A stretch of DNA of 60,208 bases from Saccharothrix coeruleofusca (lineage in GTDB: Bacteria; Actinomycetota; Actinomycetes; Mycobacteriales; Pseudonocardiaceae), in NCBI RefSeq assembly GCF_014648515.1, contig NZ_BMRG01000003.1:175664-235871 (forward strand), given 5' to 3'. Positions within the stretch are counted from its first letter, which is position 1; every line of letters begins with the position of its first letter. Of this stretch, positions 45,917-53,714 are shown piece by piece. Below the pieces are notes generated by a model that worked only from the letters and a program-made list of their open reading frames with translations, had not been told where the DNA came from and ran no database searches. A program made the position numbers and the translations under genes.

Positions 45917-46339
45917 CCGCGAGTCGAACGCTCAGGACCCCCGAGTTCAACACTCAGGACGACCACGCCCGCCCCCGGTGTCACCCATCTATGGGCGTGT
46001 CGGGTGTGTCGCCCCCGCGAGTCGCGCGTTCCGACACCACGAACCGAGCGTTCACGCACCCCGATCCGCACTTTTCGCGCCTTGGCCCGCGCTTGCCACG
46101 CGGCGGGTAGTAGTTACCGGCCCACTCAACCCCGCCGGGTAGTACTTGCCCACGCACCAGGGCGCGCGCGGAGCGCGCGCAGCTGGCTGCCCGCGACCCG
46201 CCATCCTTGGCGACCTGCCGCGCGGCGAGCGCACCCTTTGCTGGATAACCCAACCCCAACGGCGAACTCACCCAACCCGAACGTAGAACTCAGGGGTCCT
46301 GAGCGTTCGACTCGCGGTACCTGAGCGTTCGACTCGCGG
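45917..46339. repeat. Composite intergenic element, copy D (complete, uninterrupted)
   Basis: The left terminal repeat (45917-45948) and the right one (46286-46317, GAACTCAGGGGTCCTGAGCG...) are 32-bp inverted repeats with one mismatch, 401 bp apart end to end. Between them lie the middle repeat (degenerate, about 46014-46050), CGGGTAGTAGTTACCGGCCC (about 46103-46122), CGGGTAGTACTTGCCCACGC, a GC palindrome (about 46161-46180) and CCGCCATCCTTGGCGACC. A 20-bp extra copy of the repeat end follows (46320-46339), ten bases before the DUF3515 stop. Confidence 0.9.
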
Positions 46340-46348
46340 ACGAGGGGG

Positions 46349-46909
46349 TCAGCGGGCCTGGGGGAGGGTGTCGCGGATGGTGGTGGAGATGTCCTGCAGG
46401 GGGCCGGTGCCCGCTTCGGAGGGCACGGTCAGCGCCACGTACACCTCGCGGTCCACGACGTACCACGTGGACTGGCCGCCCTCGGAGACCTCCAGCCACC
46501 GCACGGCGGAGATCTCCCGCAGCTCCGAGGTCGGCGTCAGGTCCGCGGGCCGGTCCAGGCCGCAGCGCAGCACCAGCGGCTCGTGCTCCGCGTCGCCCCA
46601 CGCCAGCGCGCCCGCCGGGGCGGGCGCGGCCAGCTCGCGCCGCGGCAGGGTGTCCCCGTTCGACACCAGCTGCATCGGCAGCGCGCTCAGCAGCGCCTGG
46701 CACCGCTCGGACTCGGCCTGCGGCGCGGGCACGGGCACCAGCGCCAGGGGACCGGTGTGGTCGGCGGCGGGGGCGGCGGGGTCGTCCTTGCCCGCGCCGA
46801 GGAAGAGCCCGACGGCCGCGACCCCGGCCGCCAGCAGCGCCGGCAGGCCGATGGCCAGGGCGAGCAGCGGCTTGGGCAGCGGGGAGGTGGGTTCCGGTTC
46901 CTGTGCCAC
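46349..46909 (-). CDS. DUF3515 membrane-anchored protein
   Basis: Predicted 186 aa: one N-terminal transmembrane segment ([20 protein letters not shown]) then an external domain with two Cys (ERCQALLSALP, LVLRCGLDRP), WLEV and TWYVVDREVYVALTVP, matching DUF3515. In actinobacteria it lies between ddl and thiL; function unknown. GTG 46909. The gene is antiparallel to ddl and its stop is close to composite element copy D. Confidence 0.85.
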   Translation of the reverse strand: MAQEPEPTSPLPKPLLALAIGLPALLAAGVAAVGLFLGAGKDDPAAPAADHTGPLALVPVPAPQAESERCQALLSALPMQLVSNGDTLPRRELAAPAPAGALAWGDAEHEPLVLRCGLDRPADLTPTSELREISAVRWLEVSEGGQSTWYVVDREVYVALTVPSEAGTGPLQDISTTIRDTLPQAR

Positions 46910-46929
46910 CCGGTTATGACAGCACGACG

Positions 46930-47163
46930 CTAGAGGTGCACCACCGGGCAGGTCAGCGTTCGGGTGATGCCCTCCACGTTCTGGATGCGGGCGACCACGA
47001 GCTGGCCCAGCTGGTCGACGGTGTCGGCGTCGGCGCGGACGATGACGTCGTACGGGCCGGTGACGTCCTCCGCGGTGGCCACGCCGGGGATGCCGGAGAT
47101 CTCAGCCGCCACGGCGGCTGCCTTCCCGACCTCGGTCTGGATGAGGATGTATGCGTGCACCAC
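46930..47163 (-). CDS. Stand-alone Lrp/AsnC ligand-binding (RAM) domain protein
   Basis: Predicted 77 aa (VVHAYILIQTEVGKAAAVAA ... DVTGPYDVIVRADADTV). It is only the C-terminal effector/oligomerisation domain of Lrp/AsnC proteins with no DNA-binding part, a known small actinobacterial family probably binding amino acids. GTG 47163 (next codon is also GTG). It is 20 bp upstream of the DUF3515 gene on the same strand and divergent from thiL. Confidence 0.88.
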   Translation of the reverse strand: MVHAYILIQTEVGKAAAVAAEISGIPGVATAEDVTGPYDVIVRADADTVDQLGQLVVARIQNVEGITRTLTCPVVHL

Positions 47164-47260
47164 GGCGTGCCCCTTCGTCGCGACAGGTTAGGTCGGGGTA
47201 GGAACGTGGTCAGCAACGTACCCCAGTTGGGGTTCCGAATGCTCAGAGTGGGAGGCAACC

Positions 47261-48226
47261 TTGCGTCCGGAGCCGCCGCAGAACGCGGACACGGTCGCTG
47301 AAGTGGGTGAGTTCGGTCTCATCCGCCGGGTGACGGCAGGCCGGACGCAGCCACCCAGCACCCTGCTGGGCCCTGGTGACGACGCGGCCGTGGTGGCCGC
47401 GCCGGACGGCCGGGTGGTGGTCTCGACCGACGTGCTCGTCGAGGGCGTCCACTTCAGACTCGACTGGTCTTCTCCCGAGCAGGTGGGCCGAAAAGCCGCC
47501 GCGGTGAACCTGGCCGACGTGGTGGCGATGGGCGCGATGCCCACGGCGCTGCTGGTCGGATTGGCCTGCCCGGCGGACACGCCCACGTCGGTGGTGGAGG
47601 GGATCACCGCCGGGCTGTGGCAGGAGGCGGTGGTGGCGGGGGCGGGCGTGGTGGGCGGTGACATGGTGAGCTCCGCGACTCTGGTGATCTCCGTTACTGC
47701 GCTGGGCGACATGGGCGGCTATGAGCCGGTCACCCGTTCGGGGGCGCAAGTGGGTGATGTGGTGGCGGTGTGCGGCAGGCTGGGGTGGGCGGCGGCCGGG
47801 CTGGCGGTGCTGGGCCGGGGGTTCCGCTCGCCGGTGGCGGTGGTCGGCGCGCAGCGCAACCCCGAACCCCCGTACGCCGCCGGGCCGCAGGCCGCCGCCG
47901 CGGGCGCGACGGCGATGATCGACGTCTCCGACGGCCTGCTGGCCGACCTGGGCCACATCGCCGAGGAGTCCGGCATCGGCATCGACATCCGCACCGAGCT
48001 GCTGCAGGTGCACCCCCGGCTGATCGACGTGGCGGCGGCGCTGGGAGCGGACGCGCGGCACTGGACGCTGACCGGTGGCGAGGACCACGCGCTGGCCGCG
48101 ACCTTCCCCGAGCCCGCCGCGGTGCCCGAGGGCTGGCAGACCATCGGGACGGTCCGGCACGGCAGCGGGGTCACCGTGGACGGCAGGGCGTACGAGAAAC
48201 CACCTGGTTGGGAGCACTGGCGCTAG
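47261..48226 (+). CDS. thiL: Thiamine-monophosphate kinase
   Basis: Predicted 321 aa. It phosphorylates thiamine phosphate to thiamine diphosphate, the cofactor of IlvB. Motifs LLGPGDDAAVV, STDVLVEGVHFRLDW, the GRKAAAVNLADVVAMGA helix and IDVSDGLLADLGHIA are intact, with TGGEDHALAATFP near the end. The start is TTG 47261, supported by GGGAGG five bases upstream. Four genes downstream follow closely (GNAT, carbonic anhydrase, ung). Confidence 0.94.
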   Translation: MRPEPPQNADTVAEVGEFGLIRRVTAGRTQPPSTLLGPGDDAAVVAAPDGRVVVSTDVLVEGVHFRLDWSSPEQVGRKAAAVNLADVVAMGAMPTALLVGLACPADTPTSVVEGITAGLWQEAVVAGAGVVGGDMVSSATLVISVTALGDMGGYEPVTRSGAQVGDVVAVCGRLGWAAAGLAVLGRGFRSPVAVVGAQRNPEPPYAAGPQAAAAGATAMIDVSDGLLADLGHIAEESGIGIDIRTELLQVHPRLIDVAAALGADARHWTLTGGEDHALAATFPEPAAVPEGWQTIGTVRHGSGVTVDGRAYEKPPGWEHWR

Positions 48227-48241
48227 GTAACCTGACCTCCC

Positions 48242-48715
48242 GTGGAACTATGCACAGTCCCGTATGACCATCCGGACGCGGTGAAGTTGATCACCGATCT
48301 CCAGCAGGTCTACGTGGACCGCTACGGCGACGGCGACATCACGCCGGTGGAGCCCGCCCAGTTCGCCCCGCCCCTGGGGCACTTCCTGGTCGGCTACCTC
48401 GACGGCGTCCCGGTCGCCTGCGGCGGCTGGCGCGCGCACGACGAGGACCCGGAGGAGCCGCTGCTGCCCGGCGACGCGGAGATCAAGCGCATGTACGTGG
48501 TCGACAGCGCTCGCGGCCGGGGCCTGTCCCGCGTGGTGCTGGCGGCGCTGGAGCGCGCCGCGGCCGAGGCCGGGCGCACCCGGATGGTCCTGGAAACCGG
48601 CCTCCGCCAGCCGGAAGCCATCCGCCTCTACGAAACCAGCGGATACGCGCGCATCGACAACTTCGGGGTCTACCGGCATCATCCGGAAAGCCTTTGTTTC
48701 GGAAAGCGCCTGTAG
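48242..48715 (+). CDS. GNAT family N-acetyltransferase
   Basis: Predicted 157 aa. Acetyl-CoA motif A is seen as RMYVVDSARGRGLSRVVLAA, and motif B as LETGLRQPEAIRLYETSGY. Substrate unknown. GTG 48242 lies eight bases after TAACCT, suggesting its own leaderless start within the thiL-ung cluster. Confidence 0.85.
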   Translation: MELCTVPYDHPDAVKLITDLQQVYVDRYGDGDITPVEPAQFAPPLGHFLVGYLDGVPVACGGWRAHDEDPEEPLLPGDAEIKRMYVVDSARGRGLSRVVLAALERAAAEAGRTRMVLETGLRQPEAIRLYETSGYARIDNFGVYRHHPESLCFGKRL

Positions 48716-48725
48716 GAGGACTTCG

Positions 48726-49247
48726 GTGGCGATTTACGCGCTGGGCGACTACGTGCCGGTGATCCACCCGGACGCCTACGTGCACCCGGACGCCACCGTC
48801 ATCGGCGACGTCCGTCTCCACGCGCACGCCTCGGTGTGGCCGGGGGCGGTGCTGCGCGGTGACTACGGCCGCATCGAGATCGGGGCGCGCACCAGCGTGC
48901 AGGACGGCACCGTCATCCACTGCACCGAAGTGCACCCCACGCTGGTCGGCGAGGAGTGTGTGATCGGCCACAACGTGCACATCGAGGGCGCGACCATCGC
49001 CGACCGGTGCCTGATCGCCTCCGGGTCGGTGGTGCTCAACGGCGCCGTCGTGGAGACCGGGGCGATCGTCGGCGCGGGTGCGGTGGTGCCGTTCGAGGGG
49101 CACGTGCCCTCGCGGTCGATGGCCCTCGGCGTGCCCGCGAAGGTGCGCGAGGGATACGTGGTCCCCGAAGGCGCGTGGCAGTTCGCGGTGGACAAGTACG
49201 TGAAGAACATCGAGGTGTACCGCAAGGAACTGCGCCGCCTGGACTGA
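48726..49247 (+). CDS. Gamma-class carbonic anhydrase family protein
   Basis: Predicted 173-aa left-handed beta-helix protein with hexapeptide repeats (VHPDATVIGDVRLHAHASVW, GRIEIGARTSVQDGTVIHC). Candidate Zn ligands are His in VIHCTEVH and GHNVHIEG. It may hydrate CO2; many such YrdA/PaaY-like members are untested. GTG 48726 with AGGAGG immediately upstream, 10 bases after the GNAT stop. Confidence 0.88.
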   Translation: MAIYALGDYVPVIHPDAYVHPDATVIGDVRLHAHASVWPGAVLRGDYGRIEIGARTSVQDGTVIHCTEVHPTLVGEECVIGHNVHIEGATIADRCLIASGSVVLNGAVVETGAIVGAGAVVPFEGHVPSRSMALGVPAKVREGYVVPEGAWQFAVDKYVKNIEVYRKELRRLD

Positions 49248-49261
49248 GATAAGGTCCCGCC

Positions 49262-49936
49262 GTGGCGCGTCCGCTGGAAGAGATCATGGAAGCGGGTTGG
49301 GCACGGGCGATGGCGCCGGTGGCCGACCAGATCGCGAAAATGGGGGAGTTCCTCCGGGCCGAGGTGGCGGCGGGGCGGACGTACCTGCCCGCGGGCGAGA
49401 ACGTGCTCCGCGCGTTCCAGCAGCCGTTCCACGAGGTGCGGGTGCTCGTCGTGGGCCAGGACCCGTACCCCACGCCGGGGCACGCGGTCGGGCTGAGCTT
49501 CTCGGTCTCCCCGGAGACCAAGCCCATCCCGAAGAGCCTGCAGAACATCTTCCGCGAGTACGTGGACGACCTGGGGCACCCCATGCCGTCCAACGGCGAC
49601 CTCACGCCGTGGACCCAGCAGGGGGTGCTGCTGCTCAACAGGGTCCTCACGGTGCGCCCGCGCAGCTCCAACTCCCACCAGAACAAGGGCTGGGAGGCGG
49701 TCACCGAGCAGGCCGTGCGCGCCCTGGCCGCCAGGGGCGAGCCGCTGGTGGGCCTGCTGTGGGGCCGCAACGCGCGCAACCTGCGCCCGCTGCTGGAGCC
49801 CTACCCGTGCGTGGAGGGCGTGCACCCGAGCCCGATGTCGGCGGCGGGCGGCTTCTTCGGCTCGCGCCCGTTCAGCAAGGTCAACGAGCTGCTGGTCAAG
49901 CAGGGCGCGGACCCGGTGGACTGGAAGCTGCCATGA
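49262..49936 (+). CDS. ung: Uracil-DNA glycosylase
   Basis: Predicted 224-aa family-1 UDG that removes uracil from DNA. Catalytic motif [11 protein letters not shown] (Asp67) and the minor-groove loop [10 protein letters not shown] (about 186) are intact, as is the [10 protein letters not shown] uracil pocket. GTG 49262 is six bases after TAAGGT. The next 143 bases (49937-50079) hold only short ORFs on both strands, noted in the findings. Confidence 0.96.
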   Translation: MARPLEEIMEAGWARAMAPVADQIAKMGEFLRAEVAAGRTYLPAGENVLRAFQQPFHEVRVLVVGQDPYPTPGHAVGLSFSVSPETKPIPKSLQNIFREYVDDLGHPMPSNGDLTPWTQQGVLLLNRVLTVRPRSSNSHQNKGWEAVTEQAVRALAARGEPLVGLLWGRNARNLRPLLEPYPCVEGVHPSPMSAAGGFFGSRPFSKVNELLVKQGADPVDWKLP

Positions 49937-50079
49937 CGCCGATGGTGCCCGTCAGCACCATCGTCTGCGTGGACCGCACCACGTGGGCCGTCTCCAGCAC
50001 AACGCCGGAGGGCTCCAGCGGGTAGGTGGGTCTGCTGGGTGGTGCCGCAGCAGAAGCTGCCTCCCACAGCAGGTCCGCT

Positions 50080-51423
50080 TCACGGCGTGCCGGTCAGCAG
50101 GCTCATCAGAATCGAGAACAGCAGCAGGACTCCCGCACCCCGGAACAGCTGGCGGAGCAGACCCCACGGGATCATCACGCCGAAGCCGATGTCGAGCAGG
50201 GTCGCGTGGTAGTCCATCGGCGGACGGGTCGCCAGCCGGTAGGTCGTCGCCACCGCCCCCACCGCCGCGACGAGCCACCCCGATGGGTGAGCGTCCCAGG
50301 TCGCCGGAGCGGTCAGCGCGCACCACACGAGCGCTCCAGCTGACGGGATGACGAGGTGCGTCAGGCGCAGGCTCGCGTCGGTCCCGCCCAGCGCGCGACG
50401 CAGCGCCGAGGACCGGCACACCGCGCGCAGGCCCCCGGCGAGCCGGTGGGTCGCGACGCAGGCCATCACCAGTTGCGCCTGCGCCGCCCACTGCGGGACT
50501 TCCACGGCCACCACGTACGGGACGAGCGCGGCGGGCAGCCACGACAACACGCCGCCGGGGGAGCGGAAGACCCGACGCAGGTCGGCCACGAGGAACGCGT
50601 GGACGCGCCCGGCGGGGAAGCCGCGGGACCGCACCCGTCCCCTCCGCTGCCAGCGCCGCACCTCCAGCACTCCGGCGAGCAGGGTGAGGTCCAGGAACGT
50701 GCCCGCCGTGCCCGCCGCGGCGGTGACCGCCGCGCCCGAGGTCAGCTCGGGCCGTGCCAGCTCGCCGAGCCTGCGGTCGACGACGCCGATCAGCACGATC
50801 GCGGCAGGAGCGGCCACGGCGGCCACGGCGGGCAGAACCGAACCCGCGTTGGCGCCGATCCCGCCGACCAGGTCGCGCGCCGCATCCCCCAGTCGTTCCG
50901 CGACCACACCGGCCAGCGCGCTGAGCACGCCGATGGTGAGCGTGACACCGGGCAGCCACCGCCAGGGCTCGCGCCGGACCTGGGCGAGCACCGCCAGCGC
51001 GATGAGCCCGCCGCCCGCGGCCCCGCCGAGCAGCGCGGCCCATTCCGCGCCCAAGTGGAAGAACAGGCTGAAGACCAGCCCGAAAGCCACGCCCGCCAGC
51101 GCGCCGACCGCCGTCAGAGCCCGGTACCAGGTCTTCACCGCCGCACGGCGGTCCTGAGGCGTGCTCAGCAGCCAGGTGGCCGTGGCGGGACTGGCCACCA
51201 GCGGGCCCGTCGCGGCGAGGACGAGCATCGCGACACCGATCAGCGAGGTGGCGGTAGCCAGCGACAGCCATCCGGGCGGGACGTCGGAAGCCTGAGCACC
51301 GGCCGGGGGCCGCGCCAGCGCGGAGCGCACGAGCTGGACGGCCATGCCGGAGCCGATGACGATCAGGCCGATCAGGACCGCCCGCTGGTCCCGGTCGCGC
51401 CAGCCCGCGCCGAGCCGGATCAC
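50080..51423 (-). CDS. ABC-exporter-like membrane protein (DUF6297 type)
   Basis: Predicted 447-aa polytopic membrane protein with about ten hydrophobic segments (AVLIGLIVIGSGMAVQLV, LATATSLIGVAMLVLAATGP, VGALAGVAFGLVFSLFF). It is coupled by a four-base overlap (GTGA) to an ATPase gene, so the two probably form an exporter. I believe the sequence belongs to the actinobacterial DUF6297 group. Substrate unknown; no lanthipeptide or other biosynthetic gene is adjacent. Start GTG 51423. Confidence 0.72.
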   Translation of the reverse strand: MIRLGAGWRDRDQRAVLIGLIVIGSGMAVQLVRSALARPPAGAQASDVPPGWLSLATATSLIGVAMLVLAATGPLVASPATATWLLSTPQDRRAAVKTWYRALTAVGALAGVAFGLVFSLFFHLGAEWAALLGGAAGGGLIALAVLAQVRREPWRWLPGVTLTIGVLSALAGVVAERLGDAARDLVGGIGANAGSVLPAVAAVAAPAAIVLIGVVDRRLGELARPELTSGAAVTAAAGTAGTFLDLTLLAGVLEVRRWQRRGRVRSRGFPAGRVHAFLVADLRRVFRSPGGVLSWLPAALVPYVVAVEVPQWAAQAQLVMACVATHRLAGGLRAVCRSSALRRALGGTDASLRLTHLVIPSAGALVWCALTAPATWDAHPSGWLVAAVGAVATTYRLATRPPMDYHATLLDIGFGVMIPWGLLRQLFRGAGVLLLFSILMSLLTGTP

Positions 51424-52046
51424 CGATCGGCCCGCGCGGGCCCGGAGATGTCGACCAGCCGGTCGGCTACCGCGTTGATCAGGTCGCGGTCGTGCGATGC
51501 CAGCACGATGGCGACACCAGCGGCCTTCTCCGCGCGCAGCCGGTCGGCCAGCCAATCGCGCGAGCGGGTGTCGAGGCGCTGCTCGGGCTCGTCGAGCACC
51601 AGCAGCCGCCGCGGGCGCGCCAGCACCGACGCCAGGACCAGCCGCTGGCGCTGACCGCTGGACAGGGCCACGGGCAACTGGTCGGCGGCCTGGCCGAGTC
51701 CGACCTCCGCGATCAGCGCGTCGACGTCGACCTCGCTCGCGTGGGCGCGGGCAAGGAGGTCGAGGTGCTCCCGCACCGACAGGTCGGGGAAGAAGTCGAC
51801 GTCGTCCAACGCGCAAGCCACCGCGGCCCGCACGCGGGGGTCGGTCTCGTCGAACGGCTCGCCGTCCAGCAGCACCTCCCCGCTGTCGGCGCGATCGGCT
51901 TGGACCAGGCAGCGCAGCAGTGTGCTCTTCCCCGCGCCGTTGGGCCCCACCACCGCCACCGCCTGACCGCCGCCGACGGTGAAGCAGATCCGGTCCAGGA
52001 CCGTGACGGTCCCGAACCGCCTTGTCAGATCGCGCACTTCCAGCAA
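51420..52046 (-). CDS. ABC transporter ATP-binding protein
   Basis: Predicted 208 aa from a TTG start (LLEVRDLTRRFG) preceded by GGAAGAGGG, or 230 aa from GTG 52112. Walker A GPNGAGKST, Q-region ALDDVDFFPDLSVREHLDLL (the usual Gln is not evident), signature variant LSSGQRQRLVLASVLARP and Walker B LLVLDEPEQRLD with the H-switch LASHDRDL. The signature LSSGQ lacks the usual second Gly. It energises the coupled DUF6297-type membrane protein. Confidence 0.82.
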   Translation of the reverse strand: MLEVRDLTRRFGTVTVLDRICFTVGGGQAVAVVGPNGAGKSTLLRCLVQADRADSGEVLLDGEPFDETDPRVRAAVACALDDVDFFPDLSVREHLDLLARAHASEVDVDALIAEVGLGQAADQLPVALSSGQRQRLVLASVLARPRRLLVLDEPEQRLDTRSRDWLADRLRAEKAAGVAIVLASHDRDLINAVADRLVDISGPARADR

Positions 52047-52180
52047 GTCGTTCCCTCTTCCGCTGCCCGGACCAGAACCGGGCGCAGTGACTCCCGCTCT
52101 TCTCGCCCGCACCCCGCGACCAGGTCGCGGAGCAGATCCGCGGTGGCCTGCGCGCGCGGGGCGTCCAGCGCCGCGCTCAA
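52025..52180 (-). CDS. Possible small Cys-containing ORF before the ABC exporter
   Basis: Reading on the minus strand, an open frame with high GC3 ends at 52025 and overlaps the ATPase start. From TTG 52180 (GGGAGAG nine bases upstream) it encodes about 51 aa, LSAALDAPRAQATADLLRDL ... and ends EEGTTCWKCAI with a CxxC pair. The frame stays open upstream to about 52330 without an ATG or GTG. It could be a small partner, a peptide precursor or the 3' remnant of a truncated gene. Confidence 0.3.
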   Translation of the reverse strand: MSAALDAPRAQATADLLRDLVAGCGREERESLRPVLVRAAEEGTTCWKCAI

Positions 52181-52280
52181 CTCGTACAGCTCTCCCGGCG
52201 GCAGGCTGCGACGCCTGCCACAGCTGGCGTCGTCGTCCTCCGAGGAGATGCCGCCCGCGCCCGTCCGCGGTGTCTCCGGA

Positions 52281-52739
52281 TCAGCTGCCGGAGGTGTGGT
52301 CGGCCAGGCGTTGGAGGACTCGGACCGCGGCGGCCAGGTCCTCGGGGGGCACGTGGTCGAGCACCCGCCGCCGGGCGCTGGCGGTGTGCCGGGGAGCGGC
52401 TTCCCGCTGGCGGCGCAGGCCCTCCTCGGTGAGCACGGCCGCCGACCCGCGCGCGTCGCCGGGCGGCTTCTCCTTGGTGACCAGGCCGTAGCGGGCCAGG
52501 CCGTCCACGACGCGGGTCATCCGGCTGGCCGACAGCGCGGTGGCGCTCGCCAACTCGGTCATCCGCAGCCGGTGCTCGGGCGCTTCGGCGAGGACGTGCA
52601 GCACGGCGTACTCGGTCATGGACAGGCCGGTGGCCTTGGTCATGTCCTCGTCCAGCAGGCGTGGCAGGACGTGCACCACCCGCCCCAGCGCGCGCCAGAG
52701 CGCGTCCTCGTCGGCTGACAGCTCCCGCACCTCGGTCAT
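52281..52739 (-). CDS. MarR-family transcriptional regulator
   Basis: Predicted 152 aa. A winged-helix core (MTEYAVLHVLAEAPEHRLRM, ELASATALSASRMTRVVDGL, ARYGLVTKEKPPGDARGSAA) with the wing DARGSAAVLTEEG is typical MarR. It is divergent from the SDR/epoxide-hydrolase pair with two matching palindromic sites in the shared promoter (52761-52806), so it probably represses both directions and responds to a small hydrophobic ligand. ATG 52739. Confidence 0.92.
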   Translation of the reverse strand: MTEVRELSADEDALWRALGRVVHVLPRLLDEDMTKATGLSMTEYAVLHVLAEAPEHRLRMTELASATALSASRMTRVVDGLARYGLVTKEKPPGDARGSAAVLTEEGLRRQREAAPRHTASARRRVLDHVPPEDLAAAVRVLQRLADHTSGS

Positions 52740-52760
52740 GGGGGCAGCTTGGCGCAAAGA

Positions 52761-52806
52761 ACTTGCCTGCGCAAACCAGTACCTATAGCTTTGCCTGCGC
52801 AGGCAA
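52761..52806. promoter_or_regulatory. Two MarR operator sites
   Basis: TTGCCTGCGCAGGCAA (52791-52806) is a perfect 16-bp palindrome. A second site, ACTTGCCTGCGCAAACCAGT (52761-52780), shares the left half and a weakened right half. Both lie between the divergent marR and SDR genes; the region CTATAG between them is a plausible -10 area. The centre-to-centre spacing is about 30 bp, three helical turns. Confidence 0.75.
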
Positions 52807-52829
52807 GTATCTTCGTCAGGAGAACCGAA

Positions 52830-53714
52830 GTGCAGATCCTCGTCATCGGCGCCGCCGGCTATGCGGGCCGCCAAGTCGCCACCGCGCTGCGCAGGCAGGG
52901 CCACTCCGTGCTGGGCATGACCCGCGACACCACCAGCGCCCGCGCGACGGCGCTGACCGCCGCGGAGGTGCGACCGGTCGCGGGCGACCTCGCCGACCCC
53001 GCGAGCTACCGCTCCCACCTGCGCGAAGTCGACGCCGTGGTGCACCTGAGCATGGACACCAACGACCCGGCGGGGGCGGACCTAGCGCTGTTCGCCGAAC
53101 TGGAAGCGGCGGGCGGCCCCCACTTGGTCTACACCACCGGGTGCTCCTCCTACGGTCGCGTCGACGCGCCCGTGCTGGACGAGAACACCCCCGGCAACCC
53201 CGGTGGAGCGCTCTACTTCCGCTTGGAGTTGGAGCAGCGGTTGGCCGCGAGCGGTCTGCCGCACACCGTGCTGCGGCCGGGCTTCATCTACGGCGGCGAG
53301 GCGCGCACCTCGCAGGCGGGCAACTGGTTCGCCGCGGGCCGCTCCGGCCGCGCGGTGTTCTACGGCGACCGCGCCAAGTCGTGGACCTGGGTGCACGTGG
53401 ACGACCTCGCCGAGGCGTACACCGCTGTCGTGGCGGGCATCGGCGGCGGCCTGCCCTCCGGCGAGGTCTTCTGCGTCGGCGAGGAGAACCCGCCGACCGC
53501 GCTGGAGGTGTTCACCGCGTGCGTGCGCGCCGCCGGGCACACCGGACCGGTGGAGTTCGCCCCCATCGAGCAGGCCGGGTGGCTCGACCGGGCCGCCGAC
53601 CACGACGAGGTGATGACCAGCGCCAAGGCCCGCGAGGTGCTCGGCTGGACCCCGCGCCACGCCGGGGTGCTCGCCGACGTCGACACCTACTACCGGGCCT
53701 GGGCCGCCTCATGA
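52830..53714 (+). CDS. NAD-dependent epimerase/dehydratase (extended SDR)
   Basis: Predicted 294 aa. Rossmann motif ILVIGAAGYAGRQVATAL (GxxGxxG), VVHLSMDTND and TVLRPGFIYGG are typical of NAD(P)-binding atypical or extended SDRs. The usual YxxxK is replaced around ALYFRLELEQ (no Lys at +4), so catalysis may be altered or the protein may be a NAD(P) sensor/reductase. GTG 52830 with CAGGAG eight bases upstream. Translationally coupled (ATGA) to the hydrolase; both likely under MarR control. Confidence 0.82.
   Translation: MQILVIGAAGYAGRQVATALRRQGHSVLGMTRDTTSARATALTAAEVRPVAGDLADPASYRSHLREVDAVVHLSMDTNDPAGADLALFAELEAAGGPHLVYTTGCSSYGRVDAPVLDENTPGNPGGALYFRLELEQRLAASGLPHTVLRPGFIYGGEARTSQAGNWFAAGRSGRAVFYGDRAKSWTWVHVDDLAEAYTAVVAGIGGGLPSGEVFCVGEENPPTALEVFTACVRAAGHTGPVEFAPIEQAGWLDRAADHDEVMTSAKAREVLGWTPRHAGVLADVDTYYRAWAAS

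Noticed and set aside
50080-52739. A RiPP or antibiotic-type gene cluster around the ABC exporter
   Set aside because: No modification enzyme or clear precursor gene is present; only a doubtful small ORF and an exporter pair.
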